Below, in pieces: positions 1 to 11,740 of a stretch of DNA of 64,000 nucleotides. The stretch is from Epiperipatus broadwayi. Taxonomy: Eukaryota > Onychophora > Udeonychophora > Euonychophora > Peripatidae. Location: assembly GCA_028023455.1 (NCBI GenBank), contig JAQFVV010000017.1, positions 4,308,098 through 4,372,097 of the forward strand, read 5' to 3'. Each line of letters opens with the position of its first letter. The first letter of the stretch is position 1. The notes below the pieces were generated by a model that worked only from the letters and a program-made list of their open reading frames with translations, did no database searches and had not been told where the DNA came from. Both the position numbers and the translations under genes were made by a program.

Positions 1-1570
1 GTCGGATATTTATTTTCAAGAGAGTCCTTTGCTGGGGAGTGCCAATGGAAATAAAGGTTTAAGCTATAAGAGAGCACATCTGAGGTAGATCAGTTACTGC
101 CAAGTTTTGGTTATAATGTTCCTAGATAAAAAATTTGACAAAAGTAAGAGTTTCTTTTGAATACATTACACTTCTTACGGTCAAATATTATGGAATAGCC
201 TGCAAGCCATATGGTTCTTAGAGTGTGAATAATTACAGATGCAGTATAAGGCTGGAAAAATTATATATATATTTTAAGTAATTGCTTGAGGTTGATTGTA
301 CACCTATGAAACGTGAACAGGTGTAGAGATGAGAGGTACAGGCATGTTTGTAAAAGCTGTAGCACTTCTTCTGGATAATTATTGCAACATGTAATTCAAC
401 ATTTGGTTCGAATTGGTCATTAAGAAACATTTTGGTTAAAATTGTACCCTGTAATAAATTAAAAAAAGAAATTTCAACCACGATTGAGGAGTGGAACTTG
501 GTTTGAGTCTTAGCAACTGGCAAGGTTATCCATAGATGTGTGGGTGAATGTTTTTCAATACTTTCCATGCATAAAGTGGCATGAGAATTGACTTTAATTT
601 ATTACATTTCAATAACAGAATTATCTTAATTTTTGTATGTATTTTTAATAACCAACGCATCTGTATTTTTGTGATAATGCATGTCTGTCTGTTTATGCAT
701 TCTACTAAAGAAAATTAACGTATTAACCAGTTTATCAATTTTATTCTATATATAATAATTTGTTATTGTTACTGTAAAGGTTAAAAATCAAATAATTAAT
801 TAATTACATTTTTAATTGCTATAGCTTTTTGATATTTCAAACATAGATTTTATTTCCTGTAAAGACTTTAACAAGGAAGTGTTGAAGTATAAATTGTATT
901 GCATATATAAAGTACGTATAGATTGAAAAAGAGTATCTACCCCCCTAAATGTTAATCTTTATTATTATCTCTACTTTTTGCTTTTATTTTTATATATCTA
1001 TAACAAGTGCTTCTCCGAAAATAAAAATTAGTATATACAATACATATAACCCTGAGTTAGTGGTCAGAAGCAGAATGCTATCAGCTAACACCAAAATTGC
1101 CCATTGAGATCTTGGGTAGGGTAAAATGCTATGCAACACAAAGGTTATTTTTCCTTTTGCTGTTTAAAAGATGCTTTTTTCTAGTCATGACACTTTCTAG
1201 TATCATTTAAAATATTTTCTGGGCTGATTTTCAGTAAAAAAGAAAAAAGATTCCAAAATTATATGTCATGTGATTTTGCATGACTAATTCATATCATAAA
1301 TTATTAGACATATTTTTGCCCTTATTCTGCTCTTTATTACATCTTTTGAATAAAAGCTAACATTTATGCATTATATGGGTGGGTGTGTCTGTATATTGGG
1401 TTCTAATGTTCACTAGGTGACCTCCATCTTTGACCTTAAGCGACGGCAAAAAGTTTTGATAAAATTGGCTCAGACAGTTTATAGTTTGTATTTAAATATT
1501 ATCTTTGTTATCAATAAAGTCTTAATAATAATAAATTTTAATTTCTTACATTTTTTTAAGAAACATATGC
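1..1570. other. AT-rich intergenic DNA, no gene recognised
   Basis: No domain, RNA gene or repeat family found elsewhere in the window is visible here. A 111-codon open frame on the minus strand (233-568) has no motif I recognise and no supporting splice or promoter context, so I do not call it a gene. Short homopolymer and TA runs are the only structure. Confidence 0.5.
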
Positions 1571-1575
1571 ATTCA

Positions 1576-1665
1576 ACCACTAAACATCACATGATCACCA
1601 TTCTTTATGCTTCCACAAGCTTGCTTCCATTGATTACTCTGGCTTGTGTTGTATGGAGGGTTTAG
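1576..1665. repeat. Family A repeat fragment
   Basis: A fragment of the dispersed family A repeat. It carries the family's terminal block (ACATCACATGATCACC and a following 'TTATGCTT') joined directly to the internal block 'CCATTGATTACTCTGGCTTG'. The middle of the element, including the hammerhead-like segment, is missing, so this is an internally deleted copy. Better copies are at 26.8-27.5, 37.2-37.6 and 55.2-55.6 kb. Confidence 0.7.
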
Positions 1666-1899
1666 CCTCTGTGTATATACATTCAAATTAAACTGCGATC
1701 AAAAATACAACCTTGGAGTGCTCATGGTTAGACTAGTATTAGTTATACTTTCTGTCAATTTTTATTAGCTTCATATTAAAGAGTTATACTTCAACATTTT
1801 AAAATTAATATTAGATTGTAGTACTTACTGATTTTTGTTAAAAAATTTTGCAAATTCTACAAAAAACAAAGTGTATTGTTATTGGGAATATATGAAGTG

Positions 1900-2279
1900 T
1901 GACAATTTAATTCCCAGAATGCACCTTCATAAAATATACATGTGGAAGTGTACACTAGTAGCAACTGTCACCTTCAAAGTAGCTCCCTTGTGCATCTGTA
2001 CCCTGTTTAAAATGGTGTTCACATTTCTGGAAGCATGCCTGGAACTCATTTTCAGCAATACTCTTTAGCAGCTGTCTAACATTCTTTTGGATATCAGTTA
2101 TAGTAGAAAATCTTCATCCTTTCAGTGCAGTTTTTAATTTTTGGAAATAACCAAACATCACAGAGAACTAAGTCAGGTGAATAGGCAGGATGGTCTAGTT
2201 GTGTGATTGATTTTTTGGCCAAAAAGTCTCTCACAATGAATGCACTATGACTAATTTTTACACCAAAGCATACATACAT
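1900..2279 (-). pseudogene. mariner-type transposase remnant (C-terminal part)
   Basis: The minus-strand frame starting at 2279 reads FIVRDFLAKKSITQLDHPAY followed by SPDLVLCDVWLFPKIKN. This is the C-terminal catalytic block of mariner-family DDE/D transposases (family pattern HPPYSPDLAPCDFFLFP), and the Asp of the CD pair would be the last catalytic acid. After a stop at about 2094 the homology continues in broken frames to about 1900, where a peptide like the family's 'C...GxYFEGD' end is still legible (HKGATLKVTVA). The N-terminal DNA-binding region is not visible. In an intact element the enzyme cuts and pastes DNA at TA sites in the nucleus. This copy is dead. I could not define terminal inverted repeats. 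Confidence 0.75.
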
Positions 2280-2299
2280 ATATTTATTATCTTCTCAAT

Positions 2300-4700
2300 A
2301 GCTAACAATTAGCTCTAGCAACTTAAAATTTACACTGATTAGCATAAACATGTTCAAACATGAATCTTCAATACTCATGTGATTTTGATATGGGTGACAC
2401 CATGCGGCCATTCCAGAAATTAAATTGGTACACCTTGTACATGTATGTAAAATTGCATCTAGATTGGAAATGGGACAGTGGATAGAAATTGAGTTATAAA
2501 ATTTATTAAGATAAACAGACAAAAAAGCTAAGTATGTTAAATAAAAGATATAATAAAGAGGCTTTTGATAAAGTGAACTAAATAATTTTTCAGCGTACTG
2601 GGAGAGGGAAAGAACGATTAAACGAAAAAACGGTTAGAAAATTTGTACATAAATGCAAAAATATTTGTACCATTTGCAGATTATAGAGGTATAAAAAGAA
2701 TTTCTGCCCATCTTCTATTATGTTTAATGATTATTTGTTGTATTCATAAATAGAGATCAATTGAACAAAATTTTAAGTAAGACTGAAGAAATCTGTAGAA
2801 TGTTGGATGAAATTTGATTCATTTAAGACTAAAGAATTAGCGAAGATAATTAAAGCTTATAATGTAAGTTGTCAGCACTTGTACATTTTATTAAAATTTA
2901 AAACTGTCCTAGTCATTTTGAGGTACCTTGAAATTAAAATATGTTTATGAATCACAATTATATGTTGTAATTATAAATTTATTTAACGCACATTGATTGC
3001 TTAAGTAATATTTACTAAGGCAATAAACCTTTAAGCATGTGCGCTTGAAAATACGAAGGTATTGATAGAATTATTATGAAATATGAGCTAGTTTATTAAG
3101 AAAAAACAATGGGTGATTCTTTTTTATAGGGAAAATGGAATTGAAAACTTTAAAAGTATTTGTAATAATAAATAAATAACCATAACTTTTAAATATCTGT
3201 AAGTGCAAAGCGGAAGTAATTACCCCCCACCAACTTACATTGCGTCAAAAACCAATTAAAGAATAGAATATTATTTTATATTTGGGCTCTGTTGTTAAGT
3301 AAGCTTAGTTTTTGACTTGTTTTTTAATTTGCACTGTGAAATTTGTCTATTGTTTTAATTTTATCTCTTCATCGATTTTTGGTGCTCCGTAACTTAGCAG
3401 GAGGTAGTTATTTCTGCTAAAAATATTTAGTACATTTGTGAGTAATTAAATTTGTATTGAAATGAATATCATAAAAGTTAAACTAATAAAAAAAATTGCA
3501 AAAGAAAAATTAGATGAACAAATCAAATAATAAAAAATTCTTATTAAATAAATGGACAGAAATTTTGTAAGCCAGGAAAATGTGGCTAGATTGGGCAGAT
3601 ATGCAGAATACACCCCCCTCCATATACACAACTTATTAAATATTTAAACACTAGAATTCAATAAATTGTATGATGTAGTCCTAATATTTATACTCTAAAA
3701 TATAAAAAAAGACAATGCAGACAATACAAAATTGTCAAATAAATTTGTTCAACAAATGCTGCCTTTATAAATTGAATTATATGACCTACAAAATATTACA
3801 TGGCATTTGCTTATAAATTTTTTCAGGTCATGTGATATCTTATTGGTTTAACATCAATCCTGGCCAAAGAAAAAAGATACCTAAGGTTATTAAAAAAATA
3901 AGGTCATCATAATATACAGAAACTGGACATGTTTCAAATCTATGTAACTGTATAAGCAAATTGGCTTGGATTGAAAAAATGTATGGGTTTTTCAATTTGG
4001 GATAGTAGCTTGATAGTATAACAAAAATTAAAAATGGCTGCAAGAGGGAAGGCTACTCACTGATGAAAGCCATAAACTAGAGTCTGGAAATATTTAGATA
4101 GGATAACACTGGATAGAGATTTATTAAGCAGTATTACCTGGCATCTGTTAATTACTAAAGCTTACACTAGATGGTGTAAATATCATAACATTGTGGGGGG
4201 CAGGTGCTAATAAATTGCTAACTTGAATTGTAGTAATGTGACTCTAATAAGATGTTGATAAACTAGTTTGTTATAATATACTACCCACTTTTGAAAGTAA
4301 ATAAAAACTTTAAAAAAATAATAAGTAGAATTTTAAATGCTTATTTAATCATTACAGGCCCTTTGATTACAATATTAATAATTCATAAATGAAATAGAAT
4401 TACAGTTAAATTTAATATTAATTCGGGCATATAGAACCATTTGATATGATTTATTTAAAAAAAGGAAATGATACAAAATCTCATAATAAATTCTTTTAGT
4501 GCTTAAAAAAATCCAAAAAAAAAAAATAATTGCACCAACTCAATATTTGTAATTTGTAGATTATTCTATATTTATTTAATAAATGAATTTTCAGATATAA
4601 AAAATTAATAAAATTTTATTAAAAAGAGAAAAATATGGCCATTTTAAAAAAAAAATTGCAATATATTCAGACCAAGTTGTATTTACCTGTGTAAGAGATT
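2300..4700. other. Intergenic AT-rich DNA, nothing recognised
   Basis: No coding homology, RNA gene or family repeat seen. Short open frames in this stretch (for example around 2295-2522, 3446-3631 and 3840-4043) show only low-complexity AT-driven composition. Confidence 0.5.
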
Positions 4701-4705
4701 TTTTT

Positions 4706-4807
4706 TCCATATGTCATAGCATCGGCCAGGAGGCGAATCCACAACAACCATCTGCAAACAACTGCTTACTTGCAAAGTGGCTGCACTGACCTCTCGGCTA
4801 ACAATGC
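4706..4807 (-). repeat. tRNA-derived SINE, 'TAGCCGAGAG' family
   Basis: On the minus strand the sequence reads TTAGCCGAGAGGTCA, then an anticodon-arm-like CTTTGCAAG, then GTTTGCAGATGG and a B-box-like segment, ending near a shared 'GATGCTATGACATATG'. A second copy at 42464-42560 (plus strand) shares the whole order of blocks. The two Pol III-promoter-like blocks (A box near TAGCCGAGAG, B box near GGGTTCATCTCC in the other copy) suggest a tRNA-derived SINE. The parent tRNA is uncertain; a Cys- or Ala-like body is possible. This copy has an extra GTTG in the B-box region and is probably degenerate. Confidence 0.6.
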
Positions 4808-4854
4808 TTGATGGTCTCTATGGTCAAGTTATAGTCTTTGGTGTCGATATAAAT

Positions 4855-5300
4855 ATATGGTTAAAAGGAAGTTGCCTTGACAACCGTTTGAGATTGTTGA
4901 TTGTTATTGATATTGAGATTGTCTGAGTGTTGACTGATTGTTAATGATTATTTATAAATCTATTTAGTGTTGAGCATTATTACACTTATTATTTAAGTAA
5001 TACTTTGGGTCTAATTTGGTATAATTGCAGTTTGTAATGTTATAATTGACTGTTTATTAGTCTGCATTCAGAATAGGTTACATTTACCTATTTAAAGAGG
5101 TTTATTTAAACTTCTTTGTATCAATAATTTCAATCCCTGTGGTCAAGTTACAATCATTAGTATTTATATAATTATATTAGATTCTTAATAAAGATGGATT
5201 CACTTTTATTGTTAAAAAGAGGTTGCCTTGACAACAGTTTGAGATTGTTGATTGTTATTGATACTGGGATTGTCTAAGTGTTGACTGTTTTTAATGATAT
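4855..5300. repeat. Repeat with 'GTTGCCTTGACAAC' block, two copies
   Basis: A block beginning AAGGAAGTTGCCTTGACAAC, then GTTTGAGATTGTTGATTG, GATTGTCT and GTGTTGACTG, occurs at about 4860-4960 and again at about 5210-5300. The first copy continues into TTAGTGTTGAGCATTAT. Related copies, one inverted, lie at 41510-41790. No coding capacity. It is a dispersed non-coding repeat of unknown class. Confidence 0.7.
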
Positions 5301-6288
5301 ATATATAGAAAGAGAGAGAGGGGACCAATTAGATCCATTATGTGTAAATAGTTGTTAAATTCCCACTATACAGAAACTTTACTGTATCTCAAAATAGCAT
5401 AGATGATTGAGTGTTTAACATCAATAATTATTTCTGGGTTTTTAAATCTTTCTGCAGACAGCAATCATTTTATTCTCTTTCTCTATTTCTCAGAAAGTTT
5501 ATTTATAAAACTATTAAAAATAATCTTGTTTTTTTCTTAGCTTATATAAATTTTAATAACGACCTGCATAGTTCATTAAAATGGTGGTCAAACTTTGGAA
5601 CCTATGATCCACAGATCACACCTAAGTTATTCAATAATTGTTTTTTTATCTTGCAATAGTTAATTGATCAAGAATATTTGAATTTTTAAACTAATTGACT
5701 TCAAATAGCAGAAGAAAAGTGATATCCATATCAAAAAATTCAAATTATCCAGAAACCCATCATTGAATCTAATGATTGGAAAATGTAGAATGTAATAATT
5801 TCTACTCATCACTTAATTTCATCTTCTAGAGCTGGAAAAAGTATGACCATAATGATTTGTTTTTAAACTTGAAAATCAGACTGGTTTAAGATTTTGAATC
5901 ACACCTCAAATAATAAAAGACTAATTTCCAAAAACACACAAAAATGTAACCTTTCATATATAGGGCAATAATTGAGGTTATAATAGCACAAAATAACCTT
6001 ATTTTTGAGGAAAGTCCAGTTCTTGAAATACTTACTTGTTAATTAAGGAAGTGGAATGCATTGTCTTGGAAAGATAAGTAATAATTATCTCACACACACA
6101 CACACTTTTATATCATTGCTGATAGATTTTTAGCTTTAGGAAACATTTTGTGACAACAAAATATATAAGGTAGGAATTTTTATATGCTATTCATAATTAT
6201 TTAACTTTAACGTATAAGAACTTCATTTATTATTAATGAGGACTTGACAAATAGGCTGAAAACCCTCAGATATACTTTCAAGTGAGCA
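5301..6288. other. Intergenic DNA, nothing recognised
   Basis: Contains a short GAGA run near 5310 and a CA run near 6090 but no gene or known repeat. An 82-codon frame at 5411-5659 has no motif. Confidence 0.45.
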
Positions 6289-6420
6289 TTATATATATAT
6301 ATCACATGATCATATTTCCTATACTAGCACATTAATTGTTGATAAACAGAGCAAAACTCTCCATACAGCACAGGTGGCAATACTGTATGGAGAGTTTTGC
6401 TCTGTTTATATATATATATA
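6289..6420. repeat. Family A foldback repeat with perfect hairpin
   Basis: The stretch holds a hairpin whose arms are 6343-6368 and about 6384-6409: TAAACAGAGCAAAACTCTCC on the left and its complement on the right, around a short loop containing GGTGGCAATA. The ATCACATGATCA block at about 6300 matches the family A terminus. The internal part of family A is deleted, leaving a minimal foldback. Confidence 0.75.
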
Positions 6421-7199
6421 TATATTGATTTACACTACTTTAAATTTTTTTGTTTTATATTTTTGGAAGGTAATTGATAATTATCTTAAAGATGAATGAA
6501 CTAACATCTGGTGTGAGTCATTTTCCTTAAATGATTTTATTTAACGTAAAATTTCTGTTAATTTGGGTTAGATCTTGTAATCAATTTTTAACCTATTTCT
6601 ACCTAACAGATTTCTTTAAATATATTTCATGGTTGTTTATTCTAATACTGTTAGTCAATCACATTTCAATTCACTTTTCAAATTGATTTGGTAAGTTTTG
6701 AGTAATGCACAATAGATAGAAACATATTTTTTAAACAAATGCTTGCATTTAATTTGAAAATTTTTTTTAAGAATATTTAAAGTTAATTACAAAGAAAAAA
6801 AATGAAAATCTGTTTATAAGAAGAAATCAAATGATTTGAAACAATATATATGCAAAATATTTTTAATTAATTAATTTGATCAATATAGTTTATGTTAATA
6901 AAGAAGACATTTTAAGGTCATTTATAGGTCATTAAAAAAAGAAAACAAACACTAAAAAATTAAAAATAATATATATATATAAATATTTAAAAAAAATACT
7001 TTTATTTAATTTGAAGATCAATGCACTAAAAATCAAAAATAATTTGTTTTCTTCAACCATAACTATTATATGAAACTTTAAATAAATGCACAGACATCCA
7101 TAAAATTAATTAATGTGATCAGTACAATTTGTGATAAACTAAATACTCTATTATTACTTTAATTAATTAATTTAAAGATACCCTACATGTTTATTTAAA

Positions 7200-8010
7200 G
7201 TTACATATTCAATGGTATGAATGGCTGAAGAGTTGGAGGTTGGAGTAGATTGAAGCCTGTCCATTAAAGTATAATGATTGGCTATCTTAATATATACCTG
7301 AGCACTTATAGCATATATGTGTAGAGATGGTAATCTGGACCAACTGATAATTGCTGGTTTAGCATGTAATATATATATATATATTGGTGTTTATTTATCT
7401 TTTCAACATATATGTGTTCAAGTGTATATGTTATGAGATAATGTGGAGAGTGGTGGGTCATGTGAAAGTCTGTGCTCATATACCCTATATATTATATATA
7501 TAGATACAGGTATATATAAGCCTGTGTGTTCCAGTTATTACATAGTAGAGATGTCTGCCTATCCCTTGTATATGTATTAAATGCATTATGTCCTGTACAT
7601 GAGGGGTCAGATTGACCTTAGGTTAACATGGGTGTGACAAGAATCTCAGCCTCAGGGTGGCCTTTGAGCATTCCATCATCAGATTTTCAATTGGATGGAT
7701 GGTTGAGAAGTTGGAGGTCTGAATATATTGAAGCCTGTCAATTAAAGTACGAAGATTTGCCATCTTAATATAAACTGAGCACTAATTATATATATGTATG
7801 GGAGATAATAGTCTGGACCAACTGATAAGTGCTGCTTCAGCACAAAACAGGTTTATTGGTGATTATTTATCTTTTCTGCATGTGTGTGGTCATCTATATG
7901 AAATAGTGTGGATAGTTGAAAGTCTGAGTTCAAATTCCCTATATTCATATATTATAAGCAAATTTGTGGTCCAAGAAATATATATATATATTGCTTTTAA
8001 ATGTATTAGT
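7200..8010 (+). repeat. Family B repeat, tandem pair
   Basis: Two head-to-tail copies of family B. Each has 'GGAGGT..GA...ATTGAAGCCTGTC', 'GGCTATCTTAATATA' (or near), the CTGGACCAACTGATAA block and 'TATTGGTG.TTATTTATCTTTT'. The hammerhead-like cores start at 7344 and 7822, 478 bp apart. Both carry CTGATAA in place of CTGATGA, and the GAAA box is mutated, so neither should be catalytic. The interval between them (about 7600-7690) matches the interval in the inverted pair at 12.88-13.56 kb, so the dimer is a shared structure. Confidence 0.75.
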
Positions 8011-8296
8011 CCTAAATTAAAATAGAAATATTTTTAAAAAATATTTGTTATATATATATAATATTTTTAATGGTTAATATAGATGTAAATTAATTAGTAA
8101 ATAATATCACTGCTATATGTATGATTAAATTCTCAGATGTCCAGCTACTAACTCATACATAACAATGTAAGTGATGATTCAAAAGAAGACTCTATTTGAT
8201 TAACAGTAGCATGAACAAGTTTGCTATCAATTTTATTTAGCCTGCAGAAGTGATTTAATTGGTTGCTGTTCATTTATACATCTTGGTTGTGGATTC

Positions 8297-8332
<36 letters not shown>
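8297..8332. repeat. (TA)n microsatellite
   Basis: Uninterrupted alternating TA over about 36 bp. Confidence 0.9.
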
Positions 8333-8338
<6 letters not shown>

Positions 8339-8509
8339 GTGATCGCAATTACAAATTAATTTATGTACATATTTTCTATTTACAATCTTTTAAACTTTTT
8401 AAATACAGACTGTATTTTTTGGATTAATATTTTTTTCTGTAATTTGTAAGTATAATTAATAAATCTTCTGAAAATAATTATGAGATTATGTATATTAATA
8501 AGTGTTATT

Positions 8510-8680
8510 AAATCAGACAAAACTCTCTATACATACAGATGGGGATTTTATGCACAAGCCTTCTGGCATCCATTGATTACTCTGGTTTGCACTGAGGGGC
8601 AATATGTATAGAGAGTTTTTCCTGTTTTAATATCAGTTATGAGTAAGCATAAGAAATGGTGATCATGTGATATTAATAAG
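8510..8680. repeat. Family A repeat, short internally deleted copy
   Basis: Inverted ends (AAAACTCTCTATACATA at the left, TATGTATAGAGAGTTTTT at the right) enclose GGGATTTTATGCACAAGCC and CCATTGATTACTCTGG. The right side continues into CAGTTATGAGTAAGCATAAG and GGTGATCATGTGAT, the family terminus. The hammerhead-like segment is absent. Confidence 0.75.
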
Positions 8681-10357
8681 TGCCAATCTTAGTTTCTTTT
8701 AGAAGCTTTTTTATAATGTTTAGAAAGAGTCGAACTAATTACATAATCATTTTATTCTGCTTTGAATTCATCATCATCTGGACCTTTTTATCTTTAGAAT
8801 AACTACTAGATTTCAACTATTGGACGTGATTCTTAATAAAGGTTTTTTTTCTTCAAAATGATTGTAGAAAACACATTATAATATCAAGTGATAATTTATT
8901 TTGGTATTTCTAGTCTTGTGTTTTACTTTTACTTATAAGCTGGACTGTTTTTATCATCTATCTAAATTGTTAAAGATTTTTAAAAAAATTTAAACTGTAT
9001 TTATACATTTCTAAATACAGTTTGAATTTTTCCCAAAAACATTTAAAAGGATTACGTGCAATTATAAATAAAATTCTTTCATCGTAAAAATTCTGCTAAT
9101 CATTGTTGTCCTGACTGTATATTTCTATTCATACCTTATATGGGTGTGTGTATATATATATGTATAACTACAACAAAATACCTATTATAGGTTAATGAGA
9201 AAACATTTTCAACCTCAGGGATTGTTAATTAGTAGTAATTGATAGTTTCTGGATAACATCAAAGGTTAAAAGTATTCTCTGTTTACATGGATATAATATT
9301 TTTATTCTTTATTATAATAACAATCCATATAAATATTTCATTCAATATATATATATATATGCATATTAAATTTTAAGCCTAATTGCTATGAAAGTGGTAG
9401 ATTTCACAATGGTTTTCTTGTAATACACTATGAGAAAAATCCACCATTTACACTAAATCTATAAAATTTTTGTTTTTCTAGGATCTCTCTCCATTTTTTA
9501 ATGTTATCCTAATAATTTATTAGCTATAAGTAATCATTGCTTTGTATATATTTTTTAAATAAAATTTTGTTTTTTTTTTATTTCCAAACTGAAATTAACT
9601 ATTCTATTTGAAAGATATATTTTTTAGCAGCTTGTATTTTAAATCTATTAAATCTTTCTTTAATTTCATGTCTTTTTAATGCTAGTTGGCTTTTAACTAC
9701 ATGAATTACAGGACAACAAACAAGCTTATGATGGGTATGTGCTATAAAATCAATATAAGTAACTCTTGTAATATCTCCAGCTAAAAAATATTCTGCTTCT
9801 AGGGTGAGAACACAAAATACATGCACATTAATTTTCATTAGATGATCCGACCATGGAAATCAAAATCAATCAGAAAATGTCAACCAATTAGTATTGAGAA
9901 ATATGTAAAAATTGTGTTTGCTAAATCTAAATTATACTTTTTAACTGGTTTCTATTTAAAATCATTTATTTTTAAATATACACAAAAATCAGGTTCCTGT
10001 TTTTCATCAAGTAAAGACCTTTTTTATATTTTTTATACAAGCAATATTGAATATCTGGATAGCAAAATGTTTCATCAAATAAAATAAATGTCGATATATC
10101 AGTGGGAAAAGTTAGTAAGACCAAGATATTGGGAGAAGAAATGGGTTTAACTATGTAAAAATGGAGAAAACAAAATCATAGTAATATTAGAACTACAAAT
10201 TTAATAATTTCATCATGTGGTTGCCTGAAAATTATTTGAAAGAACACTTTTAGAAACAAATCAAGTTTGTAGATGCGATCCAGAAGTTATTCTGACAATA
10301 TGATATTTTTTTTTATTTTTCAACTTTTGTTTTCTATTTTAAATATATATATATATA
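8681..10357. other. Intergenic DNA, nothing recognised
   Basis: AT-rich with two TA runs (about 9145-9165 and 9345-9360). Divergent short frames at 9599-9838 (minus) and 9842-10087 (plus) have no recognised motif and I do not call them. Confidence 0.45.
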
Positions 10358-10508
10358 TGAAAAACAAAAACAAGTTTTATATACGTAAAAACCTGCGATC
10401 GCTTGTATTAATGATCAATAGATGGAGCTTTACCAAGACCTCCAAACAAGCATATTTGTTTACATAAACGTCAGAGTCAATATTCACTGTTTCTTTCATT
10501 TTGCTCCA

Positions 10509-10555
10509 CCCTCAGACCAGCTGGTTTCAAACTGATTTGCTCTCATCAGTGAGGG
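10509..10555 (-). ncRNA. Hammerhead ribozyme-like motif, family C (left arm)
   Basis: Read on the minus strand: helix I strand CCCUCA, core CUGAUGA, helix II GAGC / GUUU around AAAUCA (two G-U pairs), GAAA, helix III ACC / GGU closed by AGCU, then C17, followed by UGAGGG, the exact complement of the first helix I strand. All invariant core bases of a type I hammerhead are present. The predicted cleavage is after GGUC. The weak point is the wobble-rich helix II. Helices were drawn by hand. Confidence 0.65.
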
Positions 10556-11001
10556 ATAGAAGTTAGAAACTAGACCTCAATATTAACTCCAAGCGTTTAT
10601 GCAAAACGTTTCTATCAGTTTGCAAGCATGAATTTTTTAGACACCTAAATGTCTTCAAACTCAGCCTATCAAACTAGATAGCTATATGGGTCTGAAATCA
10701 GTTCAGATTCTCCACATAGTGAAAGCTTCTGCAATCTATATCATTGCAAGAAAACTTTAAAGGTACATTTATGAAAAACAAAAACAAAATGTACCTTTAA
10801 AGTTTTCTTGCAATGATATAGATTGCAGAAGCTTTCACTATGTGGAGAATCTGAACTGATATCAGACCCATATAGCTATCTAGTTTGATAGGCTGAGTTT
10901 GAAGACATTTAGGTGTCTAAAAAATTCATGCTTGCAAACTGATATAAACGTTTTACATAAACGCTTGGAGTTAATATTTAGGTCTAGTTTCTAACTTCTA
11001 T

Positions 11002-11048
11002 CCCTCACTGATGAGAGAAAATCAGCTTGAAATCAGCTGATCTGAGGG
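11002..11048 (+). ncRNA. Hammerhead ribozyme-like motif, family C (right arm)
   Basis: Helix I CCCUCA (11002-11007), CUGAUGA (11008-11014), helix II GAGA / GCUU around AAAUCA, GAAA (11029-11032), helix III AUC / GAU around AGCU, C17 at 11042, then UGAGGG (11043-11048) closing helix I perfectly. Compared with the left-arm copy, helix III changed from ACC/GGU to AUC/GAU, a compensated change. Helix II changed on both sides, leaving an A-G mismatch at its end. Confidence 0.65.
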
Positions 11049-11204
11049 TGGAGAAAAATGAAAGAGACAGTGAATATTGACTCTGACGTTTATGTAAACA
11101 AATACGCTTGTTTGGAGGTCTTGTAAAGCTCCATCTATTGATCATTAATACAAGCGATAGCAGGTTTTTGCGTATATAAAACTTGTTTTTCATTAGTTTT
11201 AAAT

Positions 11205-11425
11205 CAGCCATCATATTTTTTAATACTATGGAATATTTCTTAGAGGCAATACTCTCTATATAATAGCACCAACCAGTGCAAGCCAGAGTAATCAATGAAT
11301 GCAGGAAGATTTGTGCATAAAATTTCTATTTAGTGCCTACTCATCTAATATCCAAGCTTTTAACTTTCATCAGTGAGGAGCCTTGGATCTGAGAGCACTG
11401 CATGTAGATCTTAGGATCTAATGCA
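11205..11425. repeat. Family A repeat, partial
   Basis: Contains GCAAGCCAGAGTAATCAATG, TTGTGCATAAAATT, ACTCATCTAATATCC and GAGGAGCCTTGGATCTGAG, in family A order. The minus-strand CUGAUGA (11368-11374) survives, but the GAAAC..GUC half is destroyed, so the ribozyme-like core is broken. Confidence 0.75.
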
Positions 11426-11614
11426 ACCCTCCAGTAGCCACCTTTTTTTAGCTAACTATAAAGCTTTGAGTCCAAAATAAAACACAATAATGTTTTCTAG
11501 CTAAGCTGATTATCTTGTATAATTATATAGATCTGAACCCAGTTCAGCATGCATATTTTTTGGAGTCTTAGGTTCTTTAATAGCCACAGTCAACATAATC
11601 CTATTGAGCAGGGT

Positions 11615-11740
11615 TGGTATGAAACCATCAAACATCATATGATCACCATTCTTTATGCTTACCCAAGATGTTTTTTACAGAGGCAAAATTCTTCATACAG
11701 TAGCATAAAGATGGTGATCATGTGACTATGGAATATTATT
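11615..11740. repeat. Family A terminus and short foldback
   Basis: ACATCATATGATCACCATTC at the left and GGTGATCATGTGACTATGG at the right bracket an AAAATTCTTCATACAGTAG block. The copy is internally deleted. Confidence 0.65.

Larger units (their letters stand above)
10358..11197. repeat. Family C: about 840-bp near-perfect foldback palindrome
   Basis: Left arm 10358-10770 and right arm 10788-11197 are inverted copies of about 410 bp with few mismatches, around a 17-bp centre (ATGAAAAACAAAAACAA). The outer ends also carry a GAAAAACAAAAAC-like sequence. Landmarks in both arms include CCTGCGATCGC-like/GCGATAGCAGG, GATCAATAGATGGAGC and its complement, and CTATATGGGTCTGA and its complement. No protein frame is supported. 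A hammerhead-like motif lies in each arm, on the minus strand at 10509-10555 and the plus strand at 11002-11048. The structure resembles a foldback element or a head-to-head dimer of a roughly 410-bp repeat. Confidence 0.9.

Noticed and set aside
233-568. 111-codon minus-strand frame as a host gene
   Set aside because: No recognised motif and no splice, promoter or polyadenylation context; an AT-rich chance frame is equally likely.
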